DNA of 64,000 bases from Bacteroides sp. (lineage in GTDB: Bacteria > Bacteroidota > Bacteroidia > Bacteroidales > Muribaculaceae). The notes beneath the pieces were generated by a model. It had not been told where the DNA came from. It saw only the letters and a list, made by a program, of their open reading frames with translations, and ran no database searches. Position numbers and translations under genes: made by a program. The stretch spans positions 1 through 64,000 of the forward strand of contig JAAVDB010000011.1 in the NCBI GenBank assembly GCA_014802015.1, in the 5' to 3' direction. This document shows, piece after piece, positions 19,832-27,645 of the stretch. Positions within the stretch are counted from its first letter, which is position 1. Every line of letters begins with the position of its first letter.

Positions 19832-21169
19832 ATGGATATTAACAATATTCTCAATGGTCTTGAAGCCAAACATCCCGGCGAAAAGGAATACCTTCAGGCA
19901 GTAAAGGAAGTGCTCATCTGCGTAGAAGATGTCTACAACCAGCATCCTGAATTTGAAAAAGCAAAAATCATCGAGCGCATGGTCGAGCCCGACCGTATCG
20001 TCACATTCCGCGTCACATGGGTAGACGACCGCGGCGAGGTGCAGAACAATATCGGCTATCGCGTACAGTTCAATAACGCTATCGGCCCGTACAAAGGGGG
20101 CATCCGTTTCCACGCATCAGTCAACCTCTCTATCCTCAAATTCCTCGGATTTGAGCAGACCTTCAAGAATGCCCTCACCACCCTCCCCATGGGCGGAGCC
20201 AAGGGCGGCAGCGACTTCTCGCCCCGCGGCAAGAGCGAAGCCGAGATCATGCGCTTCTGCCAGGCATTCATCCTCTGCCTCTGGAAAAACCTCGGTCCTG
20301 ACCGCGACGTACCCGCAGGCGACATCGGTGTAGGCGGCCGCGAAGTGGGCTACATGTACGGTATGTACAAGAAGCTCGTCAACGAGTGCACCGGCACATT
20401 CACCGGCAAAGGTCTTGACTTTGGCGGCTCACGCATCCGTCCCGAGGCTACCGGATTCGGCGCCCTCTACTTCGTGCAGAACATGCTCGCCAAGAAGAAC
20501 GACACCATCGAGGGCAAGACTATCGCTATCTCAGGTTTCGGCAACGTGGCATGGGGTGCAGCGCTCAAGGCTACACAGCTCGGCGGTAAGGTCGTTACCA
20601 TCTCAGGCCCCGACGGCTACATCTACGATCCCGAAGGCATCACAGGCGACAAGATCGACTACATGCTCTATCTCCGCGCCACCGGTGAGGACATCGTCGC
20701 ACCATACGCTGAGAAATACCCCGAAGCCACATTCTATCCCGGCCGCAAACCCTGGGAGCAGAAAGTCGACATCGCCCTCCCCTGCGCTACTCAGAATGAG
20801 GTCGACGGCGAGGATGCCCGTCAGCTCGTGGCCAACGGCGTGCAGATCGTAGCCGAAGTCTCCAACATGGGTTGTACACCCGAAGCAATCGATACATTCA
20901 TCGAAGCCCGCGTCAACTACGCGCCCGGCAAGGCTGTTAACGCCGGCGGTGTAGCCACCTCAGGTCTTGAAATGAGCCAGAACGCCGAGCATCTCCAGTG
21001 GAGTGCCGAAGAGGTTGACGAACGTCTCCACGAGATTATGAGCAATATCCACCACCAGTGCGTAGAGCACGGCACGGAACCCGACGGATTCATCAACTAC
21101 ATGAAGGGTGCAAACATCGCCGGATTCATGAAGGTGGCAAACGCAATGATAGGTCAGGGTATCATTTAA
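19832..21169 (+). CDS. gdhA: NADP-type glutamate dehydrogenase
   Basis: A 445-residue hexameric-type GDH. The substrate-domain motifs YKGGIRFH, LPMGGAKGGSDFSP (catalytic Lys) and VPAGDIGVGGREVGYMYG are present, followed by the Rossmann domain beginning IAISGFGNVAWGAA. Length and motifs fit the class of E. coli GdhA. It makes glutamate from 2-oxoglutarate and ammonium, the main ammonium assimilation route in Bacteroidales. It is a single-gene transcript with its own promoter and terminator. Confidence 0.97.
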   Translation: MDINNILNGLEAKHPGEKEYLQAVKEVLICVEDVYNQHPEFEKAKIIERMVEPDRIVTFRVTWVDDRGEVQNNIGYRVQFNNAIGPYKGGIRFHASVNLSILKFLGFEQTFKNALTTLPMGGAKGGSDFSPRGKSEAEIMRFCQAFILCLWKNLGPDRDVPAGDIGVGGREVGYMYGMYKKLVNECTGTFTGKGLDFGGSRIRPEATGFGALYFVQNMLAKKNDTIEGKTIAISGFGNVAWGAALKATQLGGKVVTISGPDGYIYDPEGITGDKIDYMLYLRATGEDIVAPYAEKYPEATFYPGRKPWEQKVDIALPCATQNEVDGEDARQLVANGVQIVAEVSNMGCTPEAIDTFIEARVNYAPGKAVNAGGVATSGLEMSQNAEHLQWSAEEVDERLHEIMSNIHHQCVEHGTEPDGFINYMKGANIAGFMKVANAMIGQGII

Positions 21170-21234
21170 TATTCCCGTAACCACGTTAAGAAAAAACCTA
21201 TTGGACTATACCTAACATCAAAATCCTGATTTTA

Positions 21235-21272
21235 GAGCGCAGGGCATTCACCTCCCTGCGCTCATTGTTTTT
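21235..21272 (+). terminator. Intrinsic terminator of gdhA
   Basis: A perfect 10-bp stem GAGCGCAGGG (21235-21244) with CCCTGCGCTC (21254-21263) is followed by ATTGTTTTT. Confidence 0.9.
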
Positions 21273-21309
21273 ATGACACTGTTTTATGCCGATAAACATC
21301 AGGATTTGT

Positions 21310-21340
21310 TTTGTCATTCGTAATATATTTACGACCTTTG
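21310..21340 (+). promoter_or_regulatory. Probable promoter of nhaD
   Basis: TTTG at 21310-21313 and GACCTTTG at 21333-21340 are 19 nt apart. The -7 box has one mismatch to TAnnTTTG. Confidence 0.55.
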
Positions 21341-21417
21341 CAACGATTTTATTCAATCTCACAATCGCAAATACCGAAAAACTATAACATTCATCACCTT
21401 AAACATCTGAAATTACA

Positions 21418-22707
21418 ATGGTAACTGCTATCGTAATCTTCTTTATCCTCGGCTATCTGTGCATCGCTCTTGAGAGCGTGCTCAAGATCAACAAGGCCGT
21501 ACCCGCACTGCTCATGTGCGTGGTGTGCTGGACCCTCTATGCCTGTGGCGGCGGACCAGCCGACGGCGAAACGTCCGAACGACTGCTTCACCATCTCGGC
21601 GAGACCTGCGAGATTCTCTTCTTCCTGATGGGAGCCATGACCATCGTCGAGATTGTCGACGCCAACGGCGGATTCTATTTCGTCAAGGACGCGTTGGCCA
21701 CCAAGAGCAAACGCGCGCTGCTGTGGCGCATCACGTTTATGACCTTCATCCTCTCGGCCATCCTTGACAACCTCACCACCAGTATCGTAATGGTGATGGT
21801 GCTCCGCAAACTCGTGGCCGACAGCAAGGATCGCATGCTGTTCGGCGGCATGATCGTCATCGCGGCCAATGCCGGCGGTGCCTTCTCGCCCATCGGTGAC
21901 GTCACCACCATCATGCTTTGGATCAAGGGCATGATCACCACCGGCGGAGTGCTGTCACAGCTCTTCCTCCCCTCGCTCGTGTCGGCACTCGTATCGATGC
22001 TCTGCGTCAGCATCTATCTCAAGGGCGATCTCGTTATGCCCGAGCAGAACGAAGCTCCCGGCGCCACCAATAACCCCGACCGTCTGCTCATACTCTGCAT
22101 CGGTGTCGGCGGTCTGATCTTCGTGCCTATCTTCCGTATGCTCACCGGCCTCGCACCCTTCATGGGCATCCTCCTCGCGCTCGGCGTGCTGTGGCTCGTG
22201 AGCGAATACCGTTGCAACCGCTACGCGCTCCTGAGCAACAACAGCCACCTGAAGGTGACCGACCTGCTCGCACGCATCGACATGGCTACAATCCTCTTCT
22301 TCCTCGGCATCCTCCTTGCCGTTGCCACCCTTCAGGAGACCGGAGTGCTCACATCGTTCGGCGCATGGCTCAACGAGGCCTCCAACGGCAACCACTATCT
22401 CGTCACCGGCATCATCGGTGTCGTGTCGAGTATCGTCGACAACGTGCCCCTCGTGGCAGGATGTATGGACATGTATGCCATCGCACCCACAGGCGACTTT
22501 GCCGCCGACGGTCTCTTCTGGCAGCTCCTCGCCTACTGTGCCGGCGTGGGCGGTTCTATGCTCATCATCGGCTCGGCCGCAGGCGTTGTGGTCATGGGTC
22601 TCGAAAAGATCAGCTTCGGCTGGTATCTGCGCCGCTTCACCTGGATCGCCTTCGTGGGCTACATCGCAGGTATCGGCGTCTATGCGCTTGAGACACTGTT
22701 ATTCTAA
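21418..22707 (+). CDS. nhaD: NhaD-type Na+/H+ antiporter
   Basis: A 429-residue polytopic membrane protein of the ArsB/NhaD ion-transporter superfamily. The segment ILDNLTTSIVMVMVLRKLV is followed by IAANAGGAFSPIGDVTTIMLW, the paired discontinuous-helix motif of NhaD. The second half repeats it in ISSIVDNVPLVAGCMDMYA-like sequence and GGSMLIIGSAAGV. It exports sodium in exchange for protons at the inner membrane. It is a single gene flanked by terminators. Confidence 0.92.
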   Translation: MVTAIVIFFILGYLCIALESVLKINKAVPALLMCVVCWTLYACGGGPADGETSERLLHHLGETCEILFFLMGAMTIVEIVDANGGFYFVKDALATKSKRALLWRITFMTFILSAILDNLTTSIVMVMVLRKLVADSKDRMLFGGMIVIAANAGGAFSPIGDVTTIMLWIKGMITTGGVLSQLFLPSLVSALVSMLCVSIYLKGDLVMPEQNEAPGATNNPDRLLILCIGVGGLIFVPIFRMLTGLAPFMGILLALGVLWLVSEYRCNRYALLSNNSHLKVTDLLARIDMATILFFLGILLAVATLQETGVLTSFGAWLNEASNGNHYLVTGIIGVVSSIVDNVPLVAGCMDMYAIAPTGDFAADGLFWQLLAYCAGVGGSMLIIGSAAGVVVMGLEKISFGWYLRRFTWIAFVGYIAGIGVYALETLLF

Positions 22708-22720
22708 TTAATCCACATCT

Positions 22721-22780
22721 GCGGACTGCAGCAAGGGGCACACATCAATACCGTAGCTCCTCCTGCAGTCCGCTGTTTTT
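22721..22780 (+). terminator. Intrinsic terminator of nhaD
   Basis: An 11-bp stem GCGGACTGCAG (22721-22731) with CTGCAGTCCGC (22763-22773) and a long loop is followed by TGTTTTTTT. It overlaps the region just upstream of the next gene. Confidence 0.82.
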
Positions 22781-22789
22781 TTATCTACT

Positions 22790-23449
22790 ATGCTTACAAG
22801 GATCATCCTCAGCCTCACAGCGACGGCCGCACTGCTGACAGCTTCATGCGCGGGCGGAGGCGACGGCCCGGACTACGGTAACGACTCGGACCACAACGTG
22901 ACGTTCGAGTCATCCGACCTGTCACTCTTCGAGCTGCGCCACCGCGTCAGGAACGTGACCACCACCACATACTATGACGTCACTCCGGGCCCCGACTCCG
23001 TAGCGGTCGACACCATGCCTGACAAGCGCATCACCACCGTGATATACTTCGACTCGCTGGGACGCTATGTGACGCGGAGGGACGAACGCATACGCCGCGA
23101 TGCGGAGGGACGCATCACGCGCTGGGAGGATCATAGGCCCAACCTGCGCCGTCTGCATGGAGGATTCCTGAAGGATACACTATCGTACACTCACGTCTCA
23201 CCCAACGTGGTGCAGACATCCGGCATGGGCGATTATGCCGTCACGGTCTATGATGACTCACACCGCATCGTCGGACAATACACCGACCCGCTTGTCGACG
23301 GTGAGCACACAGCCGTCTTCAACATCTACCGCGACGAGGACAGCCGCGGCAACTGGACCGAACGTCTCAGCATCTGGACCACCCAGACACCCGGCAACCG
23401 CCCTCACGTCTCCTACTCGCTCGACCGCAGGCAGATCGTGTATTATTGA
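22790..23449 (+). CDS. Uncharacterised lipoprotein with YD-repeat-like stretch
   Basis: The 219-residue protein has a lipobox LTASC (Cys20) followed by a Gly/Asp-rich linker. The body contains IYFDSLGRYVTRRDERIRRD and VTVYDDSHRIVGQYTDPL, short strands ending in Gly-Arg that recall YD/RHS-type repeats. It starts 9 bp after the nhaD terminator, so a promoter inside the terminator or read-through must drive it. I assign no function. Confidence 0.7.
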   Translation: MLTRIILSLTATAALLTASCAGGGDGPDYGNDSDHNVTFESSDLSLFELRHRVRNVTTTTYYDVTPGPDSVAVDTMPDKRITTVIYFDSLGRYVTRRDERIRRDAEGRITRWEDHRPNLRRLHGGFLKDTLSYTHVSPNVVQTSGMGDYAVTVYDDSHRIVGQYTDPLVDGEHTAVFNIYRDEDSRGNWTERLSIWTTQTPGNRPHVSYSLDRRQIVYY

Positions 23450-23459
23450 ACACCGGTAT

Positions 23460-23978
23460 TCAACCTATCTTCCTCCACTTGCGGCGCGGACGCATGGCGA
23501 GGATAGCCGCACGACGTATGCGTCGCGGCAACAATGGCTCAGACCCTTCTTGCTGCTGCGTGACATTATCCGTGTGCATGGGCATCTCCGGATCATTCAC
23601 TTTGTCATCAGACATGGGTAATATGCCATCGGCTTTATTATTCTTCGGCATATCTTTCTTTTTCTCATCAGGAGCCACGGATGTCACCTGTGGTTCAGCC
23701 TCGGCCTTACGGTGACGCGGGCGACGTGCGCGGGCCGAACGCTCGATGGCCTTGTCGATCTCAAAACGGAGCATTTCAAACGTTATGGCCGTATATTCGT
23801 CGAGGTGTGAGGCATAAGACTCGCGGTCACCGGCCAGATACTTGTCGAGCGCATCAATCATATCGGCGCAACGGTTGTCCATCGGCACGACGGCATATAT
23901 TCGGCGTACGAATGTGTCGTAAGCCCTCTGGGAGACAGGTCGGAAATGAGGAATGGGACGGGGTAGTTTACGTGACAT
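23460..23978 (-). CDS. Uncharacterised basic protein, 172 aa
   Basis: I place the start at the ATG 23978-23976 (MSRKLPRPIPHFRP). The longer frame to 24062 would begin upstream of a TAACTTTG -7 box (complement of 24011-24018). The N-terminal two thirds are helical (AYDTFVRRIYAVV, MIDALDKYLAGD, AITFEMLRFEIDKAIERS). The rest is a basic, low-complexity tail rich in Lys, Arg and Pro that ends RRPRRKW-like. It is convergent with the lipoprotein gene, ending 11 bp from it. Function unknown; the tail could bind nucleic acid (speculative). Confidence 0.6.
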   Translation of the reverse strand: MSRKLPRPIPHFRPVSQRAYDTFVRRIYAVVPMDNRCADMIDALDKYLAGDRESYASHLDEYTAITFEMLRFEIDKAIERSARARRPRHRKAEAEPQVTSVAPDEKKKDMPKNNKADGILPMSDDKVNDPEMPMHTDNVTQQQEGSEPLLPRRIRRAAILAMRPRRKWRKIG

Positions 23979-24010
23979 AATATTCAGGTTTTGCGTTAAA
24001 TATTCTGCCA

Positions 24011-24018
24011 CAAAGTTA
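24011..24018 (-). promoter_or_regulatory. -7 box deciding the start of the 23460-23978 gene
   Basis: CAAAGTTA on the + strand reads TAACTTTG on the - strand, 33 bp before the ATG at 23978. Confidence 0.65.
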
Positions 24019-24160
24019 CAATCGTACCACCCCCTAAAGGGTGCGATAATGTCGCGAAGCAACGAAAAAATTTATATACAAAAAATCGCCATTTCGGGAA
24101 CGGTATTGTTTCAGATATGGCGGATTCTTTTTAGAGAATGTAAGTTTGTAAAACTAGTCT

Positions 24161-24403
24161 TTATAAATTCAGGTATTTATAGCATACCCGCACAATTAAG
24201 GACAAAACCCATAACGATAACCCTATCAAAATGACTCCAATAATCCAGAGAATTCCTACCATCACACCATAAGCAAAAACTCCTATACTTGCAAATAGTC
24301 CAATCACGATTAAAATCTCAGCAAAAAATTTTAATACTACTGCTGGAGTACAAGGATAATCTCGGGTGATTTGAGAAGTAATACTTTCTTTGTCGTTGTT
24401 CAT
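24161..24403 (-). CDS. Small two-helix membrane protein in AT-rich island
   Basis: I take the ATG at 24403 (MNNDKESITSQITRDYP), giving 80 residues with a short polar N-terminus and two hydrophobic helices (about residues 24-45 and 47-70), then a short basic end VRVCYKYLNL. A longer frame to 24571 adds a Trp-rich hydrophobic leader and cannot be excluded. Codon usage is AT-rich, unlike the genes to the left. It lies divergent from the GIY-YIG-like/cyclase-like pair. Function unknown; small TM proteins next to cyclases can be effectors, but that is inference. Confidence 0.5.
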   Translation of the reverse strand: MNNDKESITSQITRDYPCTPAVVLKFFAEILIVIGLFASIGVFAYGVMVGILWIIGVILIGLSLWVLSLIVRVCYKYLNL

Positions 24404-24918
24404 AATAGATTTTATTATTGATTGTGTTGCAATATTGCCACTATTACCACCCGACCAATATAATAAATGGCAGGCTTTCGTGTCCTGTACGATCCAGAGG
24501 TACTGCCATACCCACACAACATACAGAAACACTAAGCCCACCAAGCAGCCATACCCAGACAGGTACGGCAAAACAGTGGGCGTTTAGTGTTTTGTCCTCG
24601 TTGTGTTGAAAATTGGCAGTTTTCTGAATCGAGTACAATAACATTAAACGCTATGCGTCAAAAATAACATGATACCACTCCTGATATCTCGTACAAAAAT
24701 AGTGTAATTATTTGATTTGAACAATATTTGATTATTATTCTTAGCGAGTATCAGATCCGGCAAATATAGATTTACAATTTTTATGTTGATTTATAAGACT
24801 TTATATCAGATTAAATTGTTATATTTGCAAACGGTTAAAAATAACCATCATAAAATTATCTGTTAATCAGTTCGATTGTGCATTATAACCATAGTTTCAT
24901 CTTAAAGGCATAAAAAAT
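24404..24918. other. Divergent intergenic region of the AT-rich island
   Basis: About 515 bp lie between the two-TM gene and the + strand pair. The right half carries outward-facing -7 boxes: TATATTTG on the - strand at 24768-24761 and TATATTTG on the + strand at 24820-24827. The left half (24440-24660) is less AT-rich and can be read as hydrophobic - strand frames with no clear start, possibly a decayed gene. I find no tRNA or terminator. Confidence 0.45.
24820..24827 (+). promoter_or_regulatory. -7 box for the GIY-YIG-like/cyclase-like operon
   Basis: TATATTTG matches TAnnTTTG, 92 bp before the ATG at 24919. A -33 element is only weakly matched (CTTTA near 24799). Confidence 0.55.
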
Positions 24919-25221
24919 ATGGGAAAATCTTATACTGAAATTGTAGAATTAATTGATGCGCATTTAAAAAAAAGCGGAAGACGTTACTATTCCGAATTTT
25001 ATATTGGAGTGTCTCAGAATGCCACTAAAAGATTATTCGAGGAACACCATGTTGATATGAAAAATTCATGGTGGATATATGCTACTGCTGATTCATCTGA
25101 AATCGCAAAGGAAGTTGAGGAGCATTACTTAGGACTTGGTATGCGTGGAAATGACAGAGATGAAAATAACAATTCGACAATGGTATACAGCTATGTCGTA
25201 ACCCCTACAACAACCGAATAG
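24919..25221 (+). CDS. Minimal GIY-YIG-like protein
   Basis: A 100-residue protein. The core FYIGVSQNATKRLFEEHHV (residues 27-45), then WWIYATADSSEIAKEVEEHY (51-70) and GMRG, follows the GIY-YIG order: YIG strand, Lys/Arg on the first helix, His, aromatic strand, and a helix with Glu. The first GIY strand is replaced by YYSEF, so catalysis is uncertain. It is AT-rich and ends 2 bp before the cyclase-like gene, so the two are co-transcribed and probably act together. The GIY-YIG assignment is by eye. Confidence 0.55.
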   Translation: MGKSYTEIVELIDAHLKKSGRRYYSEFYIGVSQNATKRLFEEHHVDMKNSWWIYATADSSEIAKEVEEHYLGLGMRGNDRDENNNSTMVYSYVVTPTTTE

Positions 25222-25223
25222 GT

Positions 25224-25958
25224 ATGGAGACATATAATCAGATACAAAAGCGATTTGTCGTTTTTTTAGATATAATGGGCTTTAAAGATAGGGTTGCAAG
25301 AAGTTCTCCAGAGAATTTATACTCAGAACTAACTGAATTTAATAAAGACATAACGAATATCATTAATTCTTCGAAAAAAATTGACACTCACGAACTGTCT
25401 CAGCTATCTGGCAAATCAGATATTGCATTAATCTCCGGACGTGAAAATGTTAACAACATTATATTGGCACAATTTTCTGACAGTATTGTTTTGTTCAGCA
25501 ATGACAATTCAAAAGAGAGTTTATTAGCAATATCTAACGTTGCCAGACAAATAATGATTTCGGCAATTAATCGAGATAAACCAATCCCATTAAAAGGTGC
25601 TTTGGCTGAGGGAGAGATAACTTGCGATATGCCAAAACAACTATTTTTTGGCCAAGCTTTAATTGATGCATATCTTTTAGAGGAAAATGTACAGTATTAT
25701 GGAATTGTAGTGCATCATACCGCTGAAAAATCAGTTATAAATTTGAATGAAAAAATATTTAAGGACTCTTTGGTTCCGTTAAAAAGCGGTAAAATAAATC
25801 ATTATGAGTTAGTTTGGTATAATGACTCCGCTTTTGATATTAAATCCGGCTTAGATAGAATAAGACTAAGCGTATCGGATTCTCCAAGGAAATATGTTGA
25901 TAATACTAATAGTATAATTAGTAGCTATAACGATGCCCAGACTTCTCACACTATGTAA
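25224..25958 (+). CDS. Divergent class III nucleotide-cyclase-like protein
   Basis: A 244-residue soluble protein. RFVVFLDIMGFKD puts an Asp (residue 16) where class III cyclases hold the first metal. FSDSIVLFS gives Asp86 at the second metal position. KGALAEGE (124-131) followed by FFGQALIDAYLLEE (141-154) mirrors the cyclase VGIHTG...GxxVNxAARLE sequence order. Together these fit a cyclase homology domain, though far from adenylate cyclases of known type. Substrate specificity cannot be read. It is paired with the GIY-YIG-like gene. It could be a signalling cyclase of a Pycsar-like defence module or a non-catalytic relative. Confidence 0.6.
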   Translation: METYNQIQKRFVVFLDIMGFKDRVARSSPENLYSELTEFNKDITNIINSSKKIDTHELSQLSGKSDIALISGRENVNNIILAQFSDSIVLFSNDNSKESLLAISNVARQIMISAINRDKPIPLKGALAEGEITCDMPKQLFFGQALIDAYLLEENVQYYGIVVHHTAEKSVINLNEKIFKDSLVPLKSGKINHYELVWYNDSAFDIKSGLDRIRLSVSDSPRKYVDNTNSIISSYNDAQTSHTM

Positions 25959-25987
25959 GTAAGAGTCTAATCCATCCATCGAAAAGA

Positions 25988-26023
25988 ACGGAGTCCGCGT
26001 CAATATCAAGACGCGGACTCCGT
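25988..26023 (-). terminator. Terminator hairpin between the island and gpmI
   Basis: A perfect 14-bp stem (25988-26001 with 26010-26023) with an 8-nt loop. On the - strand it is followed by TTCTTTTC, so it mainly ends gpmI. It may also stop + strand transcripts. Confidence 0.8.
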
Positions 26024-26053
26024 CGTATATTCAGGATTTTCCTATTCTTCCGA

Positions 26054-27568
26054 TCAGTCGATGAGGGCGTGGCCGGTCATCTCTGACGGCTGGGGCATGC
26101 CCATGATCTTGAGGATGGTGGGAGCGACGTCGGCGAGACGGCCGTTCTCGACATGAGCATCCTTGTTTTCAGTTACGTATACGCAGGGCACGGGGTTGAG
26201 CGAGTGTGCTGTGTTGGGAGTGCCGTCGGGGTTGATAGCGTTGTCGGCATTGCCGTGGTCAGCGATAATGATAGTCTCGTAACCGGCAGCCTTGGCAGCC
26301 TCTACGGTATCCTTCACGCAGTCATCAACAGCCTTGACAGCCTTGCAGATAGCCTCGTACACTCCGGTGTGGCCCACCATGTCGCCGTTGGCATAGTTGA
26401 CTACGATAAAATCGTATTTTTCCGACTTGATGGCCTCGACCAGCTTGTCCTTTACCTCGTAAGCGCTCATCTCAGGCTTGAGGTCGTAGGTGGCAACCTT
26501 GGGCGAAGCGACAAGTATGCGCTCCTCACCTTCGTAGGGAGCCTCGCGTCCGCCGTTGAAGAAGAATGTCACGTGTGCATACTTCTCGGTCTCGGCGATG
26601 TGGAGCTGCTTCTTGTGATTGTTTGACAGATACTCGCCGAGGGTGTTCTCAACATTCTCCTTGGGGAAGAGGATATGCACACCTGTGAACGATGCATCGT
26701 AAGGGGTCATGCAGTAATATTGCAGACCGGGGATAACCTTCATGTCGGCCTCGGGTATGTCGTGCTGAGTCAGGGCTATGGTAAGCTCCTTGGCACGGTC
26801 GTTGCGGTAATTGAAGAAGATAACGGCATCGTCCTCCTTGATGGTACCGTCGACGTTAGCGTTATTGATAGGCTTGATGAACTCGTCGGTCACGCCCTCG
26901 GCATAGCTCTCCTCAACAGCCTTGACCATATCGGTAGCCTGTTTGCCCTCGCCCTTGACGAGCAGATCGTAAGCCACCTTGACACGCTCCCAGCGCTTGT
27001 CGCGGTCCATTGCATAGTAACGGCCGATGATCGAAGCCACCACTCCGGCGCTCTTGGCGCAGTGAGCCTGAAGTGCTTCGATGAAGCCCTTGCCGCTGTG
27101 GGGGTCGGTGTCACGGCCATCCATGAAGCAGTGGATGTAGACCTTCTCAAGACCGTACTCCTTGGCGATGTCGCAGAGAGCATAGAGGTGTTCGAGCGAT
27201 GAGTGCACGCCGCCGTCGCTGGTGAGGCCCATGAAGTGAATGGCCTTGCCGTTGTCACGGGCGTATGAGAATGCGCTCACGATCTCGGGATTCTTGAGGA
27301 TAGACTTGTCGGCACAGGCCTTGTTGATTTTCACGAGATCCTGATAGACCACGCGGCCGGCGCCGATATTGAGGTGACCCACCTCTGAGTTGCCCATCTG
27401 GCCGTCGGGCAGACCTACGTTCTCGCCCGAAGCCTGGAGCTGGCTGTGAGGATAGGTGTTGATGAGATAGTCCCAGTAAGGTGTGGGAGTCGACGAGATG
27501 GCATCGCTCTTGGTATGATTGCCGATGCCCCATCCGTCGAGGATGATTAACAATGCTTTCTTTGCCAT
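26054..27568 (-). CDS. gpmI: 2,3-bisphosphoglycerate-independent phosphoglycerate mutase
   Basis: The 504-residue protein of the alkaline-phosphatase superfamily starts [14 protein letters not shown], whose Asp binds metal. The phosphoserine nucleophile is Ser61 in [17 protein letters not shown]. Other family motifs are [33 protein letters not shown] and [10 protein letters not shown]. It interconverts 3- and 2-phosphoglycerate in glycolysis. Full length, with its own promoter overlapping the end of the upstream ABC gene and a strong terminator. Confidence 0.97.
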   Translation of the reverse strand: MAKKALLIILDGWGIGNHTKSDAISSTPTPYWDYLINTYPHSQLQASGENVGLPDGQMGNSEVGHLNIGAGRVVYQDLVKINKACADKSILKNPEIVSAFSYARDNGKAIHFMGLTSDGGVHSSLEHLYALCDIAKEYGLEKVYIHCFMDGRDTDPHSGKGFIEALQAHCAKSAGVVASIIGRYYAMDRDKRWERVKVAYDLLVKGEGKQATDMVKAVEESYAEGVTDEFIKPINNANVDGTIKEDDAVIFFNYRNDRAKELTIALTQHDIPEADMKVIPGLQYYCMTPYDASFTGVHILFPKENVENTLGEYLSNNHKKQLHIAETEKYAHVTFFFNGGREAPYEGEERILVASPKVATYDLKPEMSAYEVKDKLVEAIKSEKYDFIVVNYANGDMVGHTGVYEAICKAVKAVDDCVKDTVEAAKAAGYETIIIADHGNADNAINPDGTPNTAHSLNPVPCVYVTENKDAHVENGRLADVAPTILKIMGMPQPSEMTGHALID

Positions 27569-27614
27569 AATATATATGTACGCTTATTGAAGATAATTAG
27601 TTTTTAGAATGGTG

Positions 27615-27645
27615 CAAAGTTAACACATTTTTTTGGTCCTGTCAA
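27615..27645 (-). promoter_or_regulatory. Promoter of gpmI
   Basis: On the - strand TTG (complement of 27643-27645), 20 nt, then TAACTTTG (complement of 27615-27622). It overlaps the last codons of the neighbouring ABC gene. The leader is about 40 nt. Confidence 0.7.

Noticed and set aside
24919..25958. Calling the island pair a confirmed Pycsar defence system
   Set aside because: The cyclase-like core is read by eye, the partner is GIY-YIG-like rather than a known Pycsar effector, and no phage data exist; kept as a hypothesis only.
23981..26036. Short TATTCAGG matches on both sides of the AT-rich island as attachment sites
   Set aside because: Only eight bases match, a similar word also occurs at 24167, and no integrase or tRNA is present; chance is a sufficient explanation.
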